Positions 33,356-42,171 are shown, numbered from the stretch's first letter. The stretch is DNA of 64,000 bases from Oscillospiraceae bacterium (GCA_015064155.1 SVST01000001.1:1-64000); one strand, 5' to 3'. A program made the numbers and translations. Notes: generated by a model from the sequence alone, not told the origin.

Positions 33356-33727
33356 TTATCTCTCCTGTTCTTTGTTTTTCTGTTTGGTTCTATCCGGCAC
33401 AAGACGCTCCTCGCAAGCCTTTTCGGCGGCGATTCCCTTGGCAAGTCTTATCGAATCGGATAAAATATCGTCCGCAAGGTTCATCTCCCTGCGGACGTTG
33501 GTCATTTTCTGTGTGATCGCGCTTCGCTCTGCGCTGTTTTTCTGTTTCTCCTCGGGATCGGTTAGGCGACGGCGGCGGTTGTCAACCGCCTTTCTCTCAC
33601 GCTCCAAGCTTTGCAGTTCGGCTTTTCGCTTGTCACGGAACGCGATCACGTCCTCGGTGGTGGTGCAAGAGTTGACGCCTGCATCCGAGAGCATATCCAT
33701 AATTATTTTCTTTATTTCGGGTTTCAT
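33356..33727 (-). CDS. Small charged coiled-coil protein, mobile-element type
   Basis: 123 residues, highly charged, predicted helical with a coiled-coil stretch (about 25-100, RKAELQSLERERKAVDNRRRR). It has no membrane segment or enzyme motif. It ends 1 base before the truncated ParB-like gene starts, so the two form an operon. The composition and context recall small accessory proteins of Clostridia conjugative elements, but I do not recognise the family. Confidence 0.5.
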   Translation of the reverse strand: MKPEIKKIIMDMLSDAGVNSCTTTEDVIAFRDKRKAELQSLERERKAVDNRRRRLTDPEEKQKNSAERSAITQKMTNVRREMNLADDILSDSIRLAKGIAAEKACEERLVPDRTKQKNKEQER

Positions 33728-33736
33728 ATTCGTTCT

Positions 33737-34147
33737 TCACTTCATAAGCTCGTCGGTCAGACGGATGATTTCGGGCGCGATCTTCTTTCTCTCGCGCCTC
33801 ACGATCAGGTTATACATCGGATAAGCGAGAGCTGCGAGGACACCTCCGACGAGTCCGATGGGAATACCGATCACCAATGCCATATCCTTATACGAGCCGA
33901 GTATCTCTGCAAAATCCGACATACAAAGGCTCATTCCTATGCCGAGTATCAACGCACCGATGATACCGAAGATCAAAGCAATTGTCTGTGCCTTTTGCGT
34001 TACGCTTGCATCAAGTCTGCGGAGGTGTTCCATCTTATCCTCTGCTTCGGTCGGGGGCGTGTATTTCTCACGGATACGCTTTAGCTCTGCCTGCTCACGC
34101 GCGGAGTAGGTGTACTGAAATCCTTTGTTTTCGTTATTGTTTTCCAT
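33737..34147 (-). CDS. Small two-segment membrane protein (paralogue of 40919-41284)
   Basis: 136 residues. A charged N-terminal region (YSAREQAELKRIREKYTPP) is followed by two membrane segments (about 57-80 and 90-112, including GALILGIGMSLCMSDFAEIL) and a basic tail. A second protein at 40919-41284 shares the order and motifs: RIREHYT, LRALDAKV, GAGMSLIMTDIAEIIG. The ATG at 34147 has an AGAGG site and overlaps the upstream gene by 14 bp. It is probably an accessory membrane protein of the two-component/ABC cluster. The function is unknown. Confidence 0.65.
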   Translation of the reverse strand: MENNNENKGFQYTYSAREQAELKRIREKYTPPTEAEDKMEHLRRLDASVTQKAQTIALIFGIIGALILGIGMSLCMSDFAEILGSYKDMALVIGIPIGLVGGVLAALAYPMYNLIVRRERKKIAPEIIRLTDELMK

Positions 34148-35030
34148 TTTCAACCTCTGATTCTAATAGTTTGAGTTTCTTCGTTCCTACGACGATCATA
34201 TAAATTGCCGTCGCAATGATGAGTACGGAGATCGCACCGCCCGTTGCTCCAAGCATCCAGTTTTGTTCTGCTACCGTCATCGTTTCGTCGCTGAAGGTGG
34301 TAAGCATCGTGGATTCAAGCGTAAGCATTGACACGAGAGCCGCCGCCAAGCTGATGGCTTGGGCTGCCGAAAATACGGGACTGTTATACTTGCGATATTT
34401 TACGAAATTGATGATGGCTACCGCCATAGAAGTAAAGGTGTAAGCCGCCAATGCAATCGTCGTTATCATATGATGCTCGAAGGTTCTGTTCCAATAGACC
34501 ATAAAGAATACGATGAGCGCAAGGGCAAGGTTCATAGGAAGGAAGACGATTCCGCAAGCACGGTATTTGATAAGCTCGTCACGCATTCTCTTTCCGGGCG
34601 CGTATCTCGTTGTATGCCGAGCCAAAAAGAAGCGCATCACGCCGAGGCAAATATAATATGCACCAAGCGAATAGAACCAAAAGGTGTGGTGGTAAAAGCC
34701 GAGCCACAGTTGGAAAAGTCCGTACAAAGCATTCCACGCAAGCGAACCAAAGAGTGATACGTTCACGCGCAGACGAACATCGTCCTGCCATCTTCTTGCA
34801 TACTTGTTTTCGTCTTTGAAGGTCTTAAAATATTTGATGATTTTCGGTATCTTAAAGCACCAGACCGTTAAGGTATATGCGGCAAGAACGTAGGATATAT
34901 ACGCTATGGGTGACTCCGTTCCGATAAACACCATTGAGCCGACAAGCAGAACGGTTGACACGGGAACAAGCAATATCATAATTGCAATGTGCGGAAACAG
35001 TAGAGTCTTACCGAGCTTCTTCGGGTCCAT
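34134..35030 (-). CDS. Polytopic membrane protein of unknown function
   Basis: 298 residues with about seven to eight membrane segments and short loops (for example GKTLLFPHIAIMILLVPVS at the N-terminus). No transporter or enzyme motif was recognised. The start at 35030 follows AGGAGGACAACAA, and the first codons overlap the end of the histidine kinase gene by 23 bp. Coupling to the two-component genes suggests it takes part in the response or in sensing. It contains several Arg/Lys-rich cytoplasmic loops (RYAPGKRMRDELIKYRACG). Confidence 0.55.
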   Translation of the reverse strand: MDPKKLGKTLLFPHIAIMILLVPVSTVLLVGSMVFIGTESPIAYISYVLAAYTLTVWCFKIPKIIKYFKTFKDENKYARRWQDDVRLRVNVSLFGSLAWNALYGLFQLWLGFYHHTFWFYSLGAYYICLGVMRFFLARHTTRYAPGKRMRDELIKYRACGIVFLPMNLALALIVFFMVYWNRTFEHHMITTIALAAYTFTSMAVAIINFVKYRKYNSPVFSAAQAISLAAALVSMLTLESTMLTTFSDETMTVAEQNWMLGATGGAISVLIIATAIYMIVVGTKKLKLLESEVENGKQ

Positions 35031-36105
35031 TTGTTGTCCTCCTGATTCTGACCGTAAAGGTCGTACCGACACCCACGGCACTCTTCACACCGATCTCACC
35101 TTGCATAATGTCAACCACTCGCTTGACGAGAGCCAAGCCGAGTCCGTTGCCTTGGGTTGCATGAGAGGTGTCGCCTTGATAGAATTTTTCAAAAATGTGT
35201 GCGCCGACCTCCGCGCTCATTCCGCATCCCGTGTCGGTAATTTTAACGGTTGCCCAATTCTCGTCTGCCGTGAGAGTCAGCGTGACCTTGCCGTATTCGT
35301 CGGTAAACTTGAAGGCATTGGAGAACAGATTGTTCCAAACAAGCGATAGCAGTTCGGCATCCGCTTCCACCTTAACGTCCTCGGCAATATCGGTTTCAAT
35401 TTCGATATTCTTTTTCTCCCACGTGCTTTCGTATCCAAGCAGACTTTCGCAAAGCTGCTCTCCGAGATCAAAGGTGGTGAGATTGGGATAGATCTGCTGA
35501 TTTTCAAGGCGGTTGAGCTTGAGTATATTCGTCATCATATCGGCAAGACGGCGCGAAGCATCGGTAATTGCCTTTGCATATTCGATCCGCTTTTCTTCGG
35601 GTAGGTCGGGAGCTTGCAAGAGCGTTCCGTAGTTCTGCATTACGGAAAGGGGCGTTTTCATTTCGTGGGATACGTTTGCAATAAAGTCGGTACGCAATGT
35701 TTCCACGCTCGAAAGCTCGGATGCCATCGTATTGAAGCAATCAATAATTTCATTAAAGCTATCGTCGGTAGCAAATTTTGCGGTCGAATTTATGCGGACG
35801 TTGAAATCCCCCTGCATCATTTTAGCGGTGGCTTCGGTAATTCGTTTTACGGGGCGTTCCACGGTGAACTTACGGCGAACGTAGTCAATAACAGCCATAC
35901 CTATGCTGAGCAGTATCACGTTGAGCATCGTGATCTTGGCGGCGACCGTTATTTCCTCTTGCGTGAACTCACGACCGATAGAATCCTGCAATGCGTTGAC
36001 AAAGAGCATAATACAGCAGGTGGTCACGAAGGCGGCAAGCAGAAAGAAGATAAAAAAGTTGCTGACGGTTTTGAATATCTTTCTTGCGGCATTTTCGTTT
36101 TTCAT
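35008..36105 (-). CDS. Membrane sensor histidine kinase
   Basis: 365 residues. Two N-terminal membrane segments (about 12-35 and 52-72) enclose a short external loop. Then follow a HAMP-like linker, the HisKA domain with phospho-acceptor His in NVSHEMKTPLS (about 144-154), and the HATPase domain with NNLFSNAFKF (N box), TDTGCGMS (G1) and GNGLGLALV (G2). The tiny extracellular loop suggests it senses the membrane or a partner ABC protein. Its start overlaps the response regulator stop (ATGA). Confidence 0.93.
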   Translation of the reverse strand: MKNENAARKIFKTVSNFFIFFLLAAFVTTCCIMLFVNALQDSIGREFTQEEITVAAKITMLNVILLSIGMAVIDYVRRKFTVERPVKRITEATAKMMQGDFNVRINSTAKFATDDSFNEIIDCFNTMASELSSVETLRTDFIANVSHEMKTPLSVMQNYGTLLQAPDLPEEKRIEYAKAITDASRRLADMMTNILKLNRLENQQIYPNLTTFDLGEQLCESLLGYESTWEKKNIEIETDIAEDVKVEADAELLSLVWNNLFSNAFKFTDEYGKVTLTLTADENWATVKITDTGCGMSAEVGAHIFEKFYQGDTSHATQGNGLGLALVKRVVDIMQGEIGVKSAVGVGTTFTVRIRRTTNGPEEAR

Positions 36106-36773
36106 TTTATCACCGCCTTATATCCGAGTCCGTGGACGGTCTGTATCTCAAAGGAATCGCACTCCGAGAGCTTTGCGCGGAGCTTGGTCATATACACGTC
36201 AACCGTTCTCGTGCTTGTCTGCGTATCCACATCCCAAAACTCGTCCATCAGTTGCGTGCGCGTAAAGGTCTTTTTCGGGTAGGATAGAAGCTTATAGAGC
36301 AGATCAAACTCTCTTGCCGTCAAGGGTATTTCCTCTCCGTCAAGGGTTGCGCTTCGCTCGTCGGCATCCATTACGAAATTGCCCACCTCAAGGCGACGGC
36401 TCGACGCGATTTTGGAACGGCGAAGGAGTGCGCCGATACGCAAGAAAAGCTCGTCAAGGTCAATGGGCTTGGTCATATAATCGTCGATCCCGATACGGAA
36501 TCCTCTCTGCTTGGATGCGAAATCGTCACGGGCGGTCATAAAAAGAATCGGAATATCGTCGCTCAGCGAGCGCACGGTCTTTGCAAACTCAAAGCCGTCG
36601 ATGTTCGGCATCATAATATCCGACACGATGCAATCGAAGGTGTTTTTATACATCTCGTCGTACGCGCTCTCTGCATCAAGGCATCCAATCGCCTCGTATC
36701 CGCTGCCGTTCAAGAAAGAACAAACGCTGCGGTTCAGATCTCTGTCATCCTCCACAATTAAAATTTTGAACAT
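36102..36773 (-). CDS. OmpR/PhoB-family response regulator
   Basis: 223 residues. The receiver domain (about 1-115) has the acidic pair in VEDDRD, the phosphorylation Asp in CIVSDIMMPNIDG (about 48-60), and the switch Lys in DDYMTKPID. The C-terminal winged helix (about 125-222, LTAREFDLLYKLL, TRTVDVYMTKLRAKL) binds DNA. The ATG at 36773 follows GGAGGATGAAAAT. With the kinase just downstream it probably controls the adjacent ABC-2 genes. Confidence 0.93.
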   Translation of the reverse strand: MFKILIVEDDRDLNRSVCSFLNGSGYEAIGCLDAESAYDEMYKNTFDCIVSDIMMPNIDGFEFAKTVRSLSDDIPILFMTARDDFASKQRGFRIGIDDYMTKPIDLDELFLRIGALLRRSKIASSRRLEVGNFVMDADERSATLDGEEIPLTAREFDLLYKLLSYPKKTFTRTQLMDEFWDVDTQTSTRTVDVYMTKLRAKLSECDSFEIQTVHGLGYKAVIK

Positions 36774-37101
36774 ATTTTCATCCTCCGGGGAGCATATTTT
36801 CACTTATACACCATCATTATACCATGAAGAAAAAAGGCTTGCTCGCAAGGGCATTTTTTCGAAGCCGTCAATATCGCAGCCGCACGAAGTGCGGAAGGCG
36901 CAACAGCGCAAAGACTTGGCAACAAGGCTTTCTGCGTATATTATACCATAGAAATGTTAAAGTTTTGTTTGTGTTTTCGCCTCCCCCGAAAATTTCTTGA
37001 ATATATTATAGCATTTTTTGAGGACAAACGGAACAACACATTTCCGTAAAAGTGTTGAATTTAGAAAAGGCAACGCCCACTTTCGACGTTGCCCGATGTA
37101 T
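36774..37101. other. 328-bp intergenic stretch before the response regulator
   Basis: A leftward -10 box TATAAT (36816-36821) serves the response regulator; its -35 is poor. No coding frame or RNA was recognised in the rest. A second attata lies near 36939. There is no clear terminator for the ABC-2 gene ending at 37102 within this interval, which lies downstream of it. Confidence 0.4.
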
Positions 37102-37920
37102 TTATACAAGACTCGTTTTCTTCAAAACCACATTACTGATAGCACCGAGTCCGACGCCGAACAGAGCACCGCCAACGGCACAGATCAGCACGTTTCCAAG
37201 CGTGGCGTTAAGAGGTGTGAGCATAGGAATCATCATAAAGAGGAACATTCCAACCATCATAGAGAGCAAAACAGACATCCAAAGCTTCTGCTTTGCCACT
37301 ACGCTCATAATCAGATAGATCGGTACGAACACACTCACGAGAACCATTTTTGAAAGTATGCACCACACAAGGTTCAGCGCATCAAATCCAACCATCTCAA
37401 AGGAAAGCCCCGATACAGCCCCTCCCACGATAGAGCCGATGAAGAACGCAAGCACCATCATCATCGCGCCAAAGGACAAAACGAGCGTTTTCGATGCCAC
37501 GTAGTCGGTCTTTTTCGCGCGGACGGTAAAGAGGTTCTTTGCATATCCACTTCTGAAATCGTCGGAAACGAAGATACAAACGAGCGCGGCAATCGCAAAA
37601 TACAGCATATTGATATTGCACATACTCACAATATCCATACTCATAGCCGACATATCGCCGCCTGCGTTTGCGCTTGTATTTGGATCGCTTACCGAGCCGA
37701 TAATCTGCCATACGTTGTCAAAGCCCTCGATAACCGTTTCTTTGCCCGTTTGCGGATCAACCGAAACCGTGCCATCCATCATCGTGGTCATTACGAGAAT
37801 GAGAATAGGAGCGAGAAGGCAAGCGGCAACGATGATATAGAAGGAGCGCGAGAGGAACAATCTCTTAAAATCCACCTTGAGCATACTGCCAAGGCGTTTT
37901 CCAAACGTATTCTTTTCCAT
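37102..37920 (-). CDS. ABC-2 type membrane permease (pair B)
   Basis: 272 residues. A long N-terminal cytoplasmic stretch and about six membrane segments (about 20-42, 100-120, 145-170, 180-205, 215-235, 240-262) match ABC-2 permeases that work with a separate ATPase. The upstream ATPase gene (37920-38819) ends where this one starts, overlapping by one base (TAATG). The large external loop contains SVDPQTGKETVIEGF. The cargo is unknown; ABC-2 pairs next to a two-component system often protect against peptides or lantibiotics. Confidence 0.8.
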   Translation of the reverse strand: MEKNTFGKRLGSMLKVDFKRLFLSRSFYIIVAACLLAPILILVMTTMMDGTVSVDPQTGKETVIEGFDNVWQIIGSVSDPNTSANAGGDMSAMSMDIVSMCNINMLYFAIAALVCIFVSDDFRSGYAKNLFTVRAKKTDYVASKTLVLSFGAMMMVLAFFIGSIVGGAVSGLSFEMVGFDALNLVWCILSKMVLVSVFVPIYLIMSVVAKQKLWMSVLLSMMVGMFLFMMIPMLTPLNATLGNVLICAVGGALFGVGLGAISNVVLKKTSLV

Positions 37921-38819
37921 TACTTTTTCGCCTCCTTCATCAAGTCGATATAATATTCTTCAAGACCGATCTTGTCGGTTTTAATTTCGGTTACGACGAT
38001 GCCGTTGTTATAAAGGTGTTTTACAACGTCCTCCGTCCTTACCTCGTCGTAAACTCGGAGATAGCCTGCTTCATCCTCTTGCACACGGGAGAATTTTGAG
38101 CCAAGCACATTTTTTGCACGGCTCATATCCTTTGCCTGAAGTGCCGTGTAGGTACGGCAGCTTGCTTCAAGCTCGTCAGCGGTCATCTCGCAAAGCATTC
38201 TGCCGCCCTTGATAATTCCATAGTGCGTTGCGATCTTTTCAAGCTCACCGAGAACGTGAGAGGAGATCACGACGGTCGCACCCGATTTTGTAATATCGGT
38301 CAGCACCTCGCGCATAATACGCATACCGTCTGCATCAAGACCGTTGATCGGCTCGTCGAGAACGAGAAGCCGAGGGCTTCCGAGCAGAGCCATCGCAATG
38401 CCGACTCTCTGCTTCATACCGAGTGAGCAGTTCTTGTATTTATTTCCTGCCGCGCCCTCCATACGAACGAGTTTGAGGGTTTTGATGACCTCTTGCTCGG
38501 CATTTTCAATACGAAGATTCGCCGCTTGGAGCATCATATTATTCCAAACCGAAAGTCCGCCAAAGCATCCGGGAGCTTCGATCAAAACGCCCATATCCGC
38601 GCGGATATCGCCGTCTGTGTGAGGCTTACCAAAGAGCTTGACGGTGCCGCCGCTTTCGTGGATCAGACCGCAGATTATTTTTTCGGTGGTGGATTTACCC
38701 GAGCCGTTTTCACCGATAAAGCCGTATATCGCGCCCTCGGGAACGGTCATATTCAGTCCGTTGACCGCTTGCTTTGCACCGAAATTTTTAGTCAGATTTC
38801 TTATTTCAATAGCATTCAT
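37920..38819 (-). CDS. ABC transporter ATP-binding protein (pair B)
   Basis: 299 residues. Walker A is GENGSGKST (about 36-44), the signature region is CSLGMKQRVG (about 138-147), with LGMKQ in place of LSGGQ, and Walker B is LLVLDEPINGLD (about 157-168). A switch His lies in VISSHVLGELE. The variant signature is shared by its paralogue at 39653-40558 and is common in lantibiotic-immunity and bacitracin-type ATPases. It partners the permease immediately downstream. Confidence 0.92.
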   Translation of the reverse strand: MNAIEIRNLTKNFGAKQAVNGLNMTVPEGAIYGFIGENGSGKSTTEKIICGLIHESGGTVKLFGKPHTDGDIRADMGVLIEAPGCFGGLSVWNNMMLQAANLRIENAEQEVIKTLKLVRMEGAAGNKYKNCSLGMKQRVGIAMALLGSPRLLVLDEPINGLDADGMRIMREVLTDITKSGATVVISSHVLGELEKIATHYGIIKGGRMLCEMTADELEASCRTYTALQAKDMSRAKNVLGSKFSRVQEDEAGYLRVYDEVRTEDVVKHLYNNGIVVTEIKTDKIGLEEYYIDLMKEAKK

Positions 38820-38831
38820 AGCTCCACCCCC

Positions 38832-39653
38832 TTAATATACGTCGCTCTTGTTCAGAATGTGCGTTCCGACAAGATTATAGATAACCGTCCACATTGCCGA
38901 CACCAAAATACAAACGATCAGCGTTCCGATATTGCTCGTAAGGCAGGCGTTGACCGACGAGCCGTAAAGGAACAGATTGAGAACATAGTTGGGGAGGTTC
39001 AAAGCCTCGATAATTGCCGCCGCACCGATAATAAGAATACCCGTGCCGAAGAAGAAGGACGATGCCACCGAGATACCGAAATATCTTCTGAATATGATAT
39101 TGAGAAATGTAAAAAGACTTGCCCAACCGAGCGACATCACGATCTTGCTGATAATGGCAAGAACCAGCGATCCTACGTTCACGTCCATATCCGTTCCGGC
39201 AAACAAACCTCCACCAACACCGCCGAGCAGATACATGATACACATACACGCCATTGCAAACGCGCAAACAAGGCTCTTGGAGATCATATAGTCCTGTTTC
39301 TTGGCGTGGGTTGTAAAGAGCTGTTTTACGTAGCCCGATTTATAATCGTGACCGATGAAGATGGATACCATAATACCGCCGAAGATGAACACCATATTCA
39401 TATTGGCGTATTCACCGATCGTATTGATCACATAAAGGGGCGTATTTGCCGCAACGATATTCCAAGTGTTTGCATAAAGTTGTTCGCCGCCCTCCATACC
39501 GCCCGAGCCGATAATCATCGCAGGAATGATGGCAGAGATGGCAAGGAAAATATAGAATAGAGGCGTATGGAACAGACGGTAAAAGTCCACGCCGAGCATA
39601 CTCTTAATTCTTTTTGCAAAGCTCGGAGATTCAAATTTCAATTCTTTCGTCAT
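38832..39653 (-). CDS. ABC-2 type membrane permease (pair A)
   Basis: 273 residues, about six membrane segments, with similar layout to the permease at 37102-37920 and clear sequence relation (for example FIGHDYKSGYVKQLFTTHAKKQDY here and FVSDDFRSGYAKNLFTVRAKKTDY there). The two permeases could form a heterodimer. It starts one base overlapping the end of its ATPase gene (39653). The external loop contains a Gly-rich GGMEGGEQ. Confidence 0.82.
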   Translation of the reverse strand: MTKELKFESPSFAKRIKSMLGVDFYRLFHTPLFYIFLAISAIIPAMIIGSGGMEGGEQLYANTWNIVAANTPLYVINTIGEYANMNMVFIFGGIMVSIFIGHDYKSGYVKQLFTTHAKKQDYMISKSLVCAFAMACMCIMYLLGGVGGGLFAGTDMDVNVGSLVLAIISKIVMSLGWASLFTFLNIIFRRYFGISVASSFFFGTGILIIGAAAIIEALNLPNYVLNLFLYGSSVNACLTSNIGTLIVCILVSAMWTVIYNLVGTHILNKSDVY

Positions 39654-40558
39654 TATCTTTTTCCTCCCCCGTTTGACATCAGTTCAATGTAATATTCTTC
39701 AAGACCGATTTTATTTTTCCTCACTTCGCTGACAACGTGACCGTTTTCCATCAGATAGGAAACGATTTCTTCCACATCGTCCACGTCGTAAATGCGGATA
39801 TATCCGTCCTCCATACGCACGTCTGCGTATTTCTTCGTCAATAAAAGCCACGCCTTTTGCATCTCGGCGGTTTTGATAGAAATAAACATCTGCGCTCTCG
39901 AATCCATCTCCTCGGCAGACATCTCCATAATCATCTTGCCCTGACGGATGATACCGTAATGAGTGGCGATCTTTTCAAGCTCACCGAGCAAATGCGAGGA
40001 AATGAGAACGGTACAGCCGTAATTTTTCGTAATATCCACAAGAATCTCACGCATAATTCTCATACCGTCGGTGTCAAGACCGTTAATAGGCTCGTCTAAA
40101 ATGAGAAGCGCGGGATCACCGAGCAATGCCATCGCAATACCGATACGCTGTTTCATACCGAGAGAACAACTCTTAAATTTGATATTGGCGTTATCCTCCA
40201 TACGAACGATGGAGAGGACGCGTCGAATTTCCTCGTCTGCATTTTCGATGCCGAGATTGATGCACTGCATCATAAGATTTTGGTACACGGACGAGCCGGG
40301 AAAGCAGCCTGCGTTTTCAATGAGTGCGCCGACTCTGACTCGAACACCTGCATCACGGTAATCCTTGCCGAACAGCTTGATACTACCGCCGTCGGGAACG
40401 AGATGACCGCAAATGAGCTTCTCGGTGGTGGACTTGCCCGAGCCGTTCTCACCGATGAAGCCGTAAATAGCACCCATGGGAACGGTCATATTGAGATGAT
40501 CAACCGCATACATTCCGCGAAAGCTCTTTGAAAGATTTCTGATTTCAATAGCGTTCAT
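39653..40558 (-). CDS. ABC transporter ATP-binding protein (pair A)
   Basis: 301 residues, the first ABC gene of the run. Walker A is GENGSGKST (about 36-44), the signature CSLGMKQRIG (about 139-148) and Walker B LLILDEPINGLD (about 158-169). It is about as long as and strongly similar to the ATPase of pair B, so the four genes look like a tandem duplication of one ATPase-permease unit. The tail (about 215-301) is the extra C-terminal domain common in these ATPases. Confidence 0.92.
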   Translation of the reverse strand: MNAIEIRNLSKSFRGMYAVDHLNMTVPMGAIYGFIGENGSGKSTTEKLICGHLVPDGGSIKLFGKDYRDAGVRVRVGALIENAGCFPGSSVYQNLMMQCINLGIENADEEIRRVLSIVRMEDNANIKFKSCSLGMKQRIGIAMALLGDPALLILDEPINGLDTDGMRIMREILVDITKNYGCTVLISSHLLGELEKIATHYGIIRQGKMIMEMSAEEMDSRAQMFISIKTAEMQKAWLLLTKKYADVRMEDGYIRIYDVDDVEEIVSYLMENGHVVSEVRKNKIGLEEYYIELMSNGGGKR

Positions 40559-40641
40559 TTTTTACTCCTTTGTCTTTTGCTTTATAGAAAGCAACACGAG
40601 CGAGCCGCATTTTTGCGCCTCGCTTATGTTGTTATATTCTT

Positions 40642-40893
40642 TTATTTCTTGGTTGCATCAATACGAGTCTGTGCCTCTGCCTGACGCTGCTGTGCTGCCG
40701 CAATCTGTTCATCGCGCTGTGCCTGCATTACCTTTTTACGGGTTTCGGGCTTACCCATCGCCTTAGCTTCCTCCCACTGTGCCTTGGATTCTGCTTTGGT
40801 TGCAGCCATATTTGCCTTGTCAACCTCGTGCTGTGCCTTTGCATCTGCCTTCATATCTGCGAAAGCGTTTTTGAAAAATGTTTTGATACCCAT
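40642..40893 (-). CDS. Small helical, Ala/Lys/Gln-rich protein of unknown function
   Basis: 83 residues, predicted as a single long amphipathic helix with many Ala, Lys, Glu and Gln (MKADAKAQHEVDKANMAATK). The AAAGGAG site at the ATG is strong, so it is probably translated. It lies between a small membrane protein gene and the first ABC ATPase. The helical nature suggests membrane surface or nucleic acid binding. The family is not recognised. Confidence 0.55.
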   Translation of the reverse strand: MGIKTFFKNAFADMKADAKAQHEVDKANMAATKAESKAQWEEAKAMGKPETRKKVMQAQRDEQIAAAQQRQAEAQTRIDATKK

Positions 40894-40918
40894 TGTTTTG
40901 TTCTCCTTTTATGTTAAT

Positions 40919-41284
40919 TTATTTATTCATTATTTTGTCGCTGAGCTTCAAAATCTCTGCGCCGTACTTCTTTTTGCGGCTATCGAGAATACCCTTGTAA
41001 ATCGGATAATTGAGAAGTGCCATAACCATTCCCACAATACCGATTACGATGCCGGGGAGCATAGGATCAACTCCAAGTCCGATTATTTCTGCAATATCGG
41101 TCATTATAAGGCTCATACCTGCGCCCATAATGATTGCGGAAGTACTGCCGAATACGTATGCAAACACGCTTGCCGGACGCTTTACCTTTGCATCAAGCGC
41201 ACGAAGCGTGTCAAGGTCGGTTATTTGCTTTTCGGTGTAATGCTCGCGGATTCTTGCCGCTGCCTGCTGTTCAGTTCTGTTCAT
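40919..41284 (-). CDS. Small two-segment membrane protein (paralogue of 33737-34147)
   Basis: 121 residues. A charged start with RIREHYTEKQITDLDTLRALD, two membrane segments (about 43-66 and 72-95) and a basic tail. It matches the protein at 33737-34147 in order and key motifs. The ATG at 41284 follows GAGGTGATCACT. It is the first gene of the run that continues with the helical protein and two ABC-2 pairs; the paralogue closes the far end of the cluster. Confidence 0.65.
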   Translation of the reverse strand: MNRTEQQAAARIREHYTEKQITDLDTLRALDAKVKRPASVFAYVFGSTSAIIMGAGMSLIMTDIAEIIGLGVDPMLPGIVIGIVGMVMALLNYPIYKGILDSRKKKYGAEILKLSDKIMNK

Positions 41285-41388
41285 AGTGATCACCTCGTTT
41301 CTTTCATCGTGATAACAGTATATCAAGCGTTTGTTTTTGATTTTTTTGTGAAATGTTTGCGTTTTGTTATAAAAACGATTTTTGCAAC

Positions 41389-41418
41389 AAAAAAGGATAG
41401 GTTTTTACGCCTATTCTC
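41389..41418 (-). terminator. Terminator after the MarR locus
   Basis: The leftward hairpin GAATAGG/CCTATCC (41395-41418) is followed by TTTTTT. Its core of 20 bases (ggatagg...cctat) is repeated at 42148-42167. Confidence 0.7.
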
Positions 41419-41431
41419 GTTTTGTATTCGA

Positions 41432-41578
41432 TTAGTCGTCTTGTTGGGTTTCCATCATAAGCCTTGCTCCAAGCTTGAAGGCATATTCGAAGATGGTTGC
41501 TTCGGCAACGCCGCGCGAAATGCGATTTGAAATACACGGCAAAAAAGTTTTGATGCAATATTCATTATTCGGGTATTC
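41432..41578 (-). pseudogene. C-terminal remnant of a small DUF6809-like protein
   Basis: A leftward frame without a start overlaps the end of the MarR gene. It reads ISRGVAEATIFEYAFKLGARLMMETQQDD before a stop at 41432-41434. The FEYAFKLGARLMMET end resembles the C-terminus of small proteins of the DUF6809 type found in Clostridia. The 5' part has no initiation codon and is lost or replaced by the MarR gene. Confidence 0.4.
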
Positions 41579-42017
41579 CTTCTTTGGTGAGTGTGGTTAA
41601 ATTCGTAGTAATAGATTCAAGTGCCTGATAGAAAACCTCTCTCGTTTCATCCGTTAAATCCTTTCCTGCCAATTCAACGGCTTTGCTTGCACGTAGACTT
41701 ATCTCCTGTGCGGCTTTCTTTCCTTGTTCTGTAAGAACCCAAAGTCCGCGATAAAGGCTTCCGTCAACAACCTTCTTTTGGGCAAGCCCTTTCTTTTCAA
41801 GGATGGCGATCATGCGAGATGCGTCGGATTTATCCTTTCCGCTGACCTCGCACAGCTTTGGTACGGTAATACCGTCTGGATATCGATACATCGTAGTAAG
41901 ATACGTAGCGTGAGGACTCTTTAATCCGTATTTTGCAAGCTCCTCGGAAGCAAGCTTGCGCCAGCAACGGGATATCTCGGCAATAGCGAATGAAAATCTT
42001 TCAAATCTGTCTAACAT
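41565..42017 (-). CDS. MarR-family transcriptional regulator
   Basis: 150 residues. The winged-helix region (about 40-110) reads HATYLTTMYRYPDGITVPKLCEVSGKDKSDASRMIAILEKKGLA, and the wing is VVDGSLYRGLWVLTEQG. Flanking helices form the dimer interface. The ATG at 42017 lies 6 bases from AAGGAG; longer frames cross the operator region. Two operator-like dyads surround its promoter (42043-42092), so it probably represses itself. The regulated target is not evident. It is framed by two near-identical terminator hairpins. Confidence 0.9.
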   Translation of the reverse strand: MLDRFERFSFAIAEISRCWRKLASEELAKYGLKSPHATYLTTMYRYPDGITVPKLCEVSGKDKSDASRMIAILEKKGLAQKKVVDGSLYRGLWVLTEQGKKAAQEISLRASKAVELAGKDLTDETREVFYQALESITTNLTTLTKEGIPE

Positions 42018-42042
42018 TTGAATTATACTCCTTAACAGAAAA

Positions 42043-42092
42043 GTTGAAATTACAACTTTTATAGTATTCCACAAAGAAGTTGAAATGTCAAC
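42043..42092 (-). promoter_or_regulatory. Promoter and two MarR-type operators
   Basis: Two dyads of the form GTTG-N6-CAAC lie at 42043-42056 (GTTGAAATTACAAC) and 42079-42092 (GTTGAAATGTCAAC). The second overlaps a leftward -35 TTGACA (42086-42091) and the first sits just past the expected -10. Their 36-base spacing fits two dimers on one promoter. Confidence 0.7.
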
Positions 42093-42139
42093 AAGTTTCG
42101 GAATGTTGATTTTCTTTATATTGTAAACTTTTTTCTGAT

Positions 42140-42171
42140 CAAAATGAGGATAGGTTTTTACGCCTATCCTC
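42140..42171 (-). terminator. Terminator after the nad operon
   Basis: GAGGATAGG (leftward) pairs perfectly with CCTATCCTC across 42146-42171, followed by ATTTTGAT. The core sequence recurs at 41395-41414. Confidence 0.65.

Noticed and set aside
41367-41558. 63-codon frame MHQNFFAVYFKS...
   Set aside because: The better reading frame here is the DUF6809-like remnant; this frame shows no motif and has no ribosome binding site.
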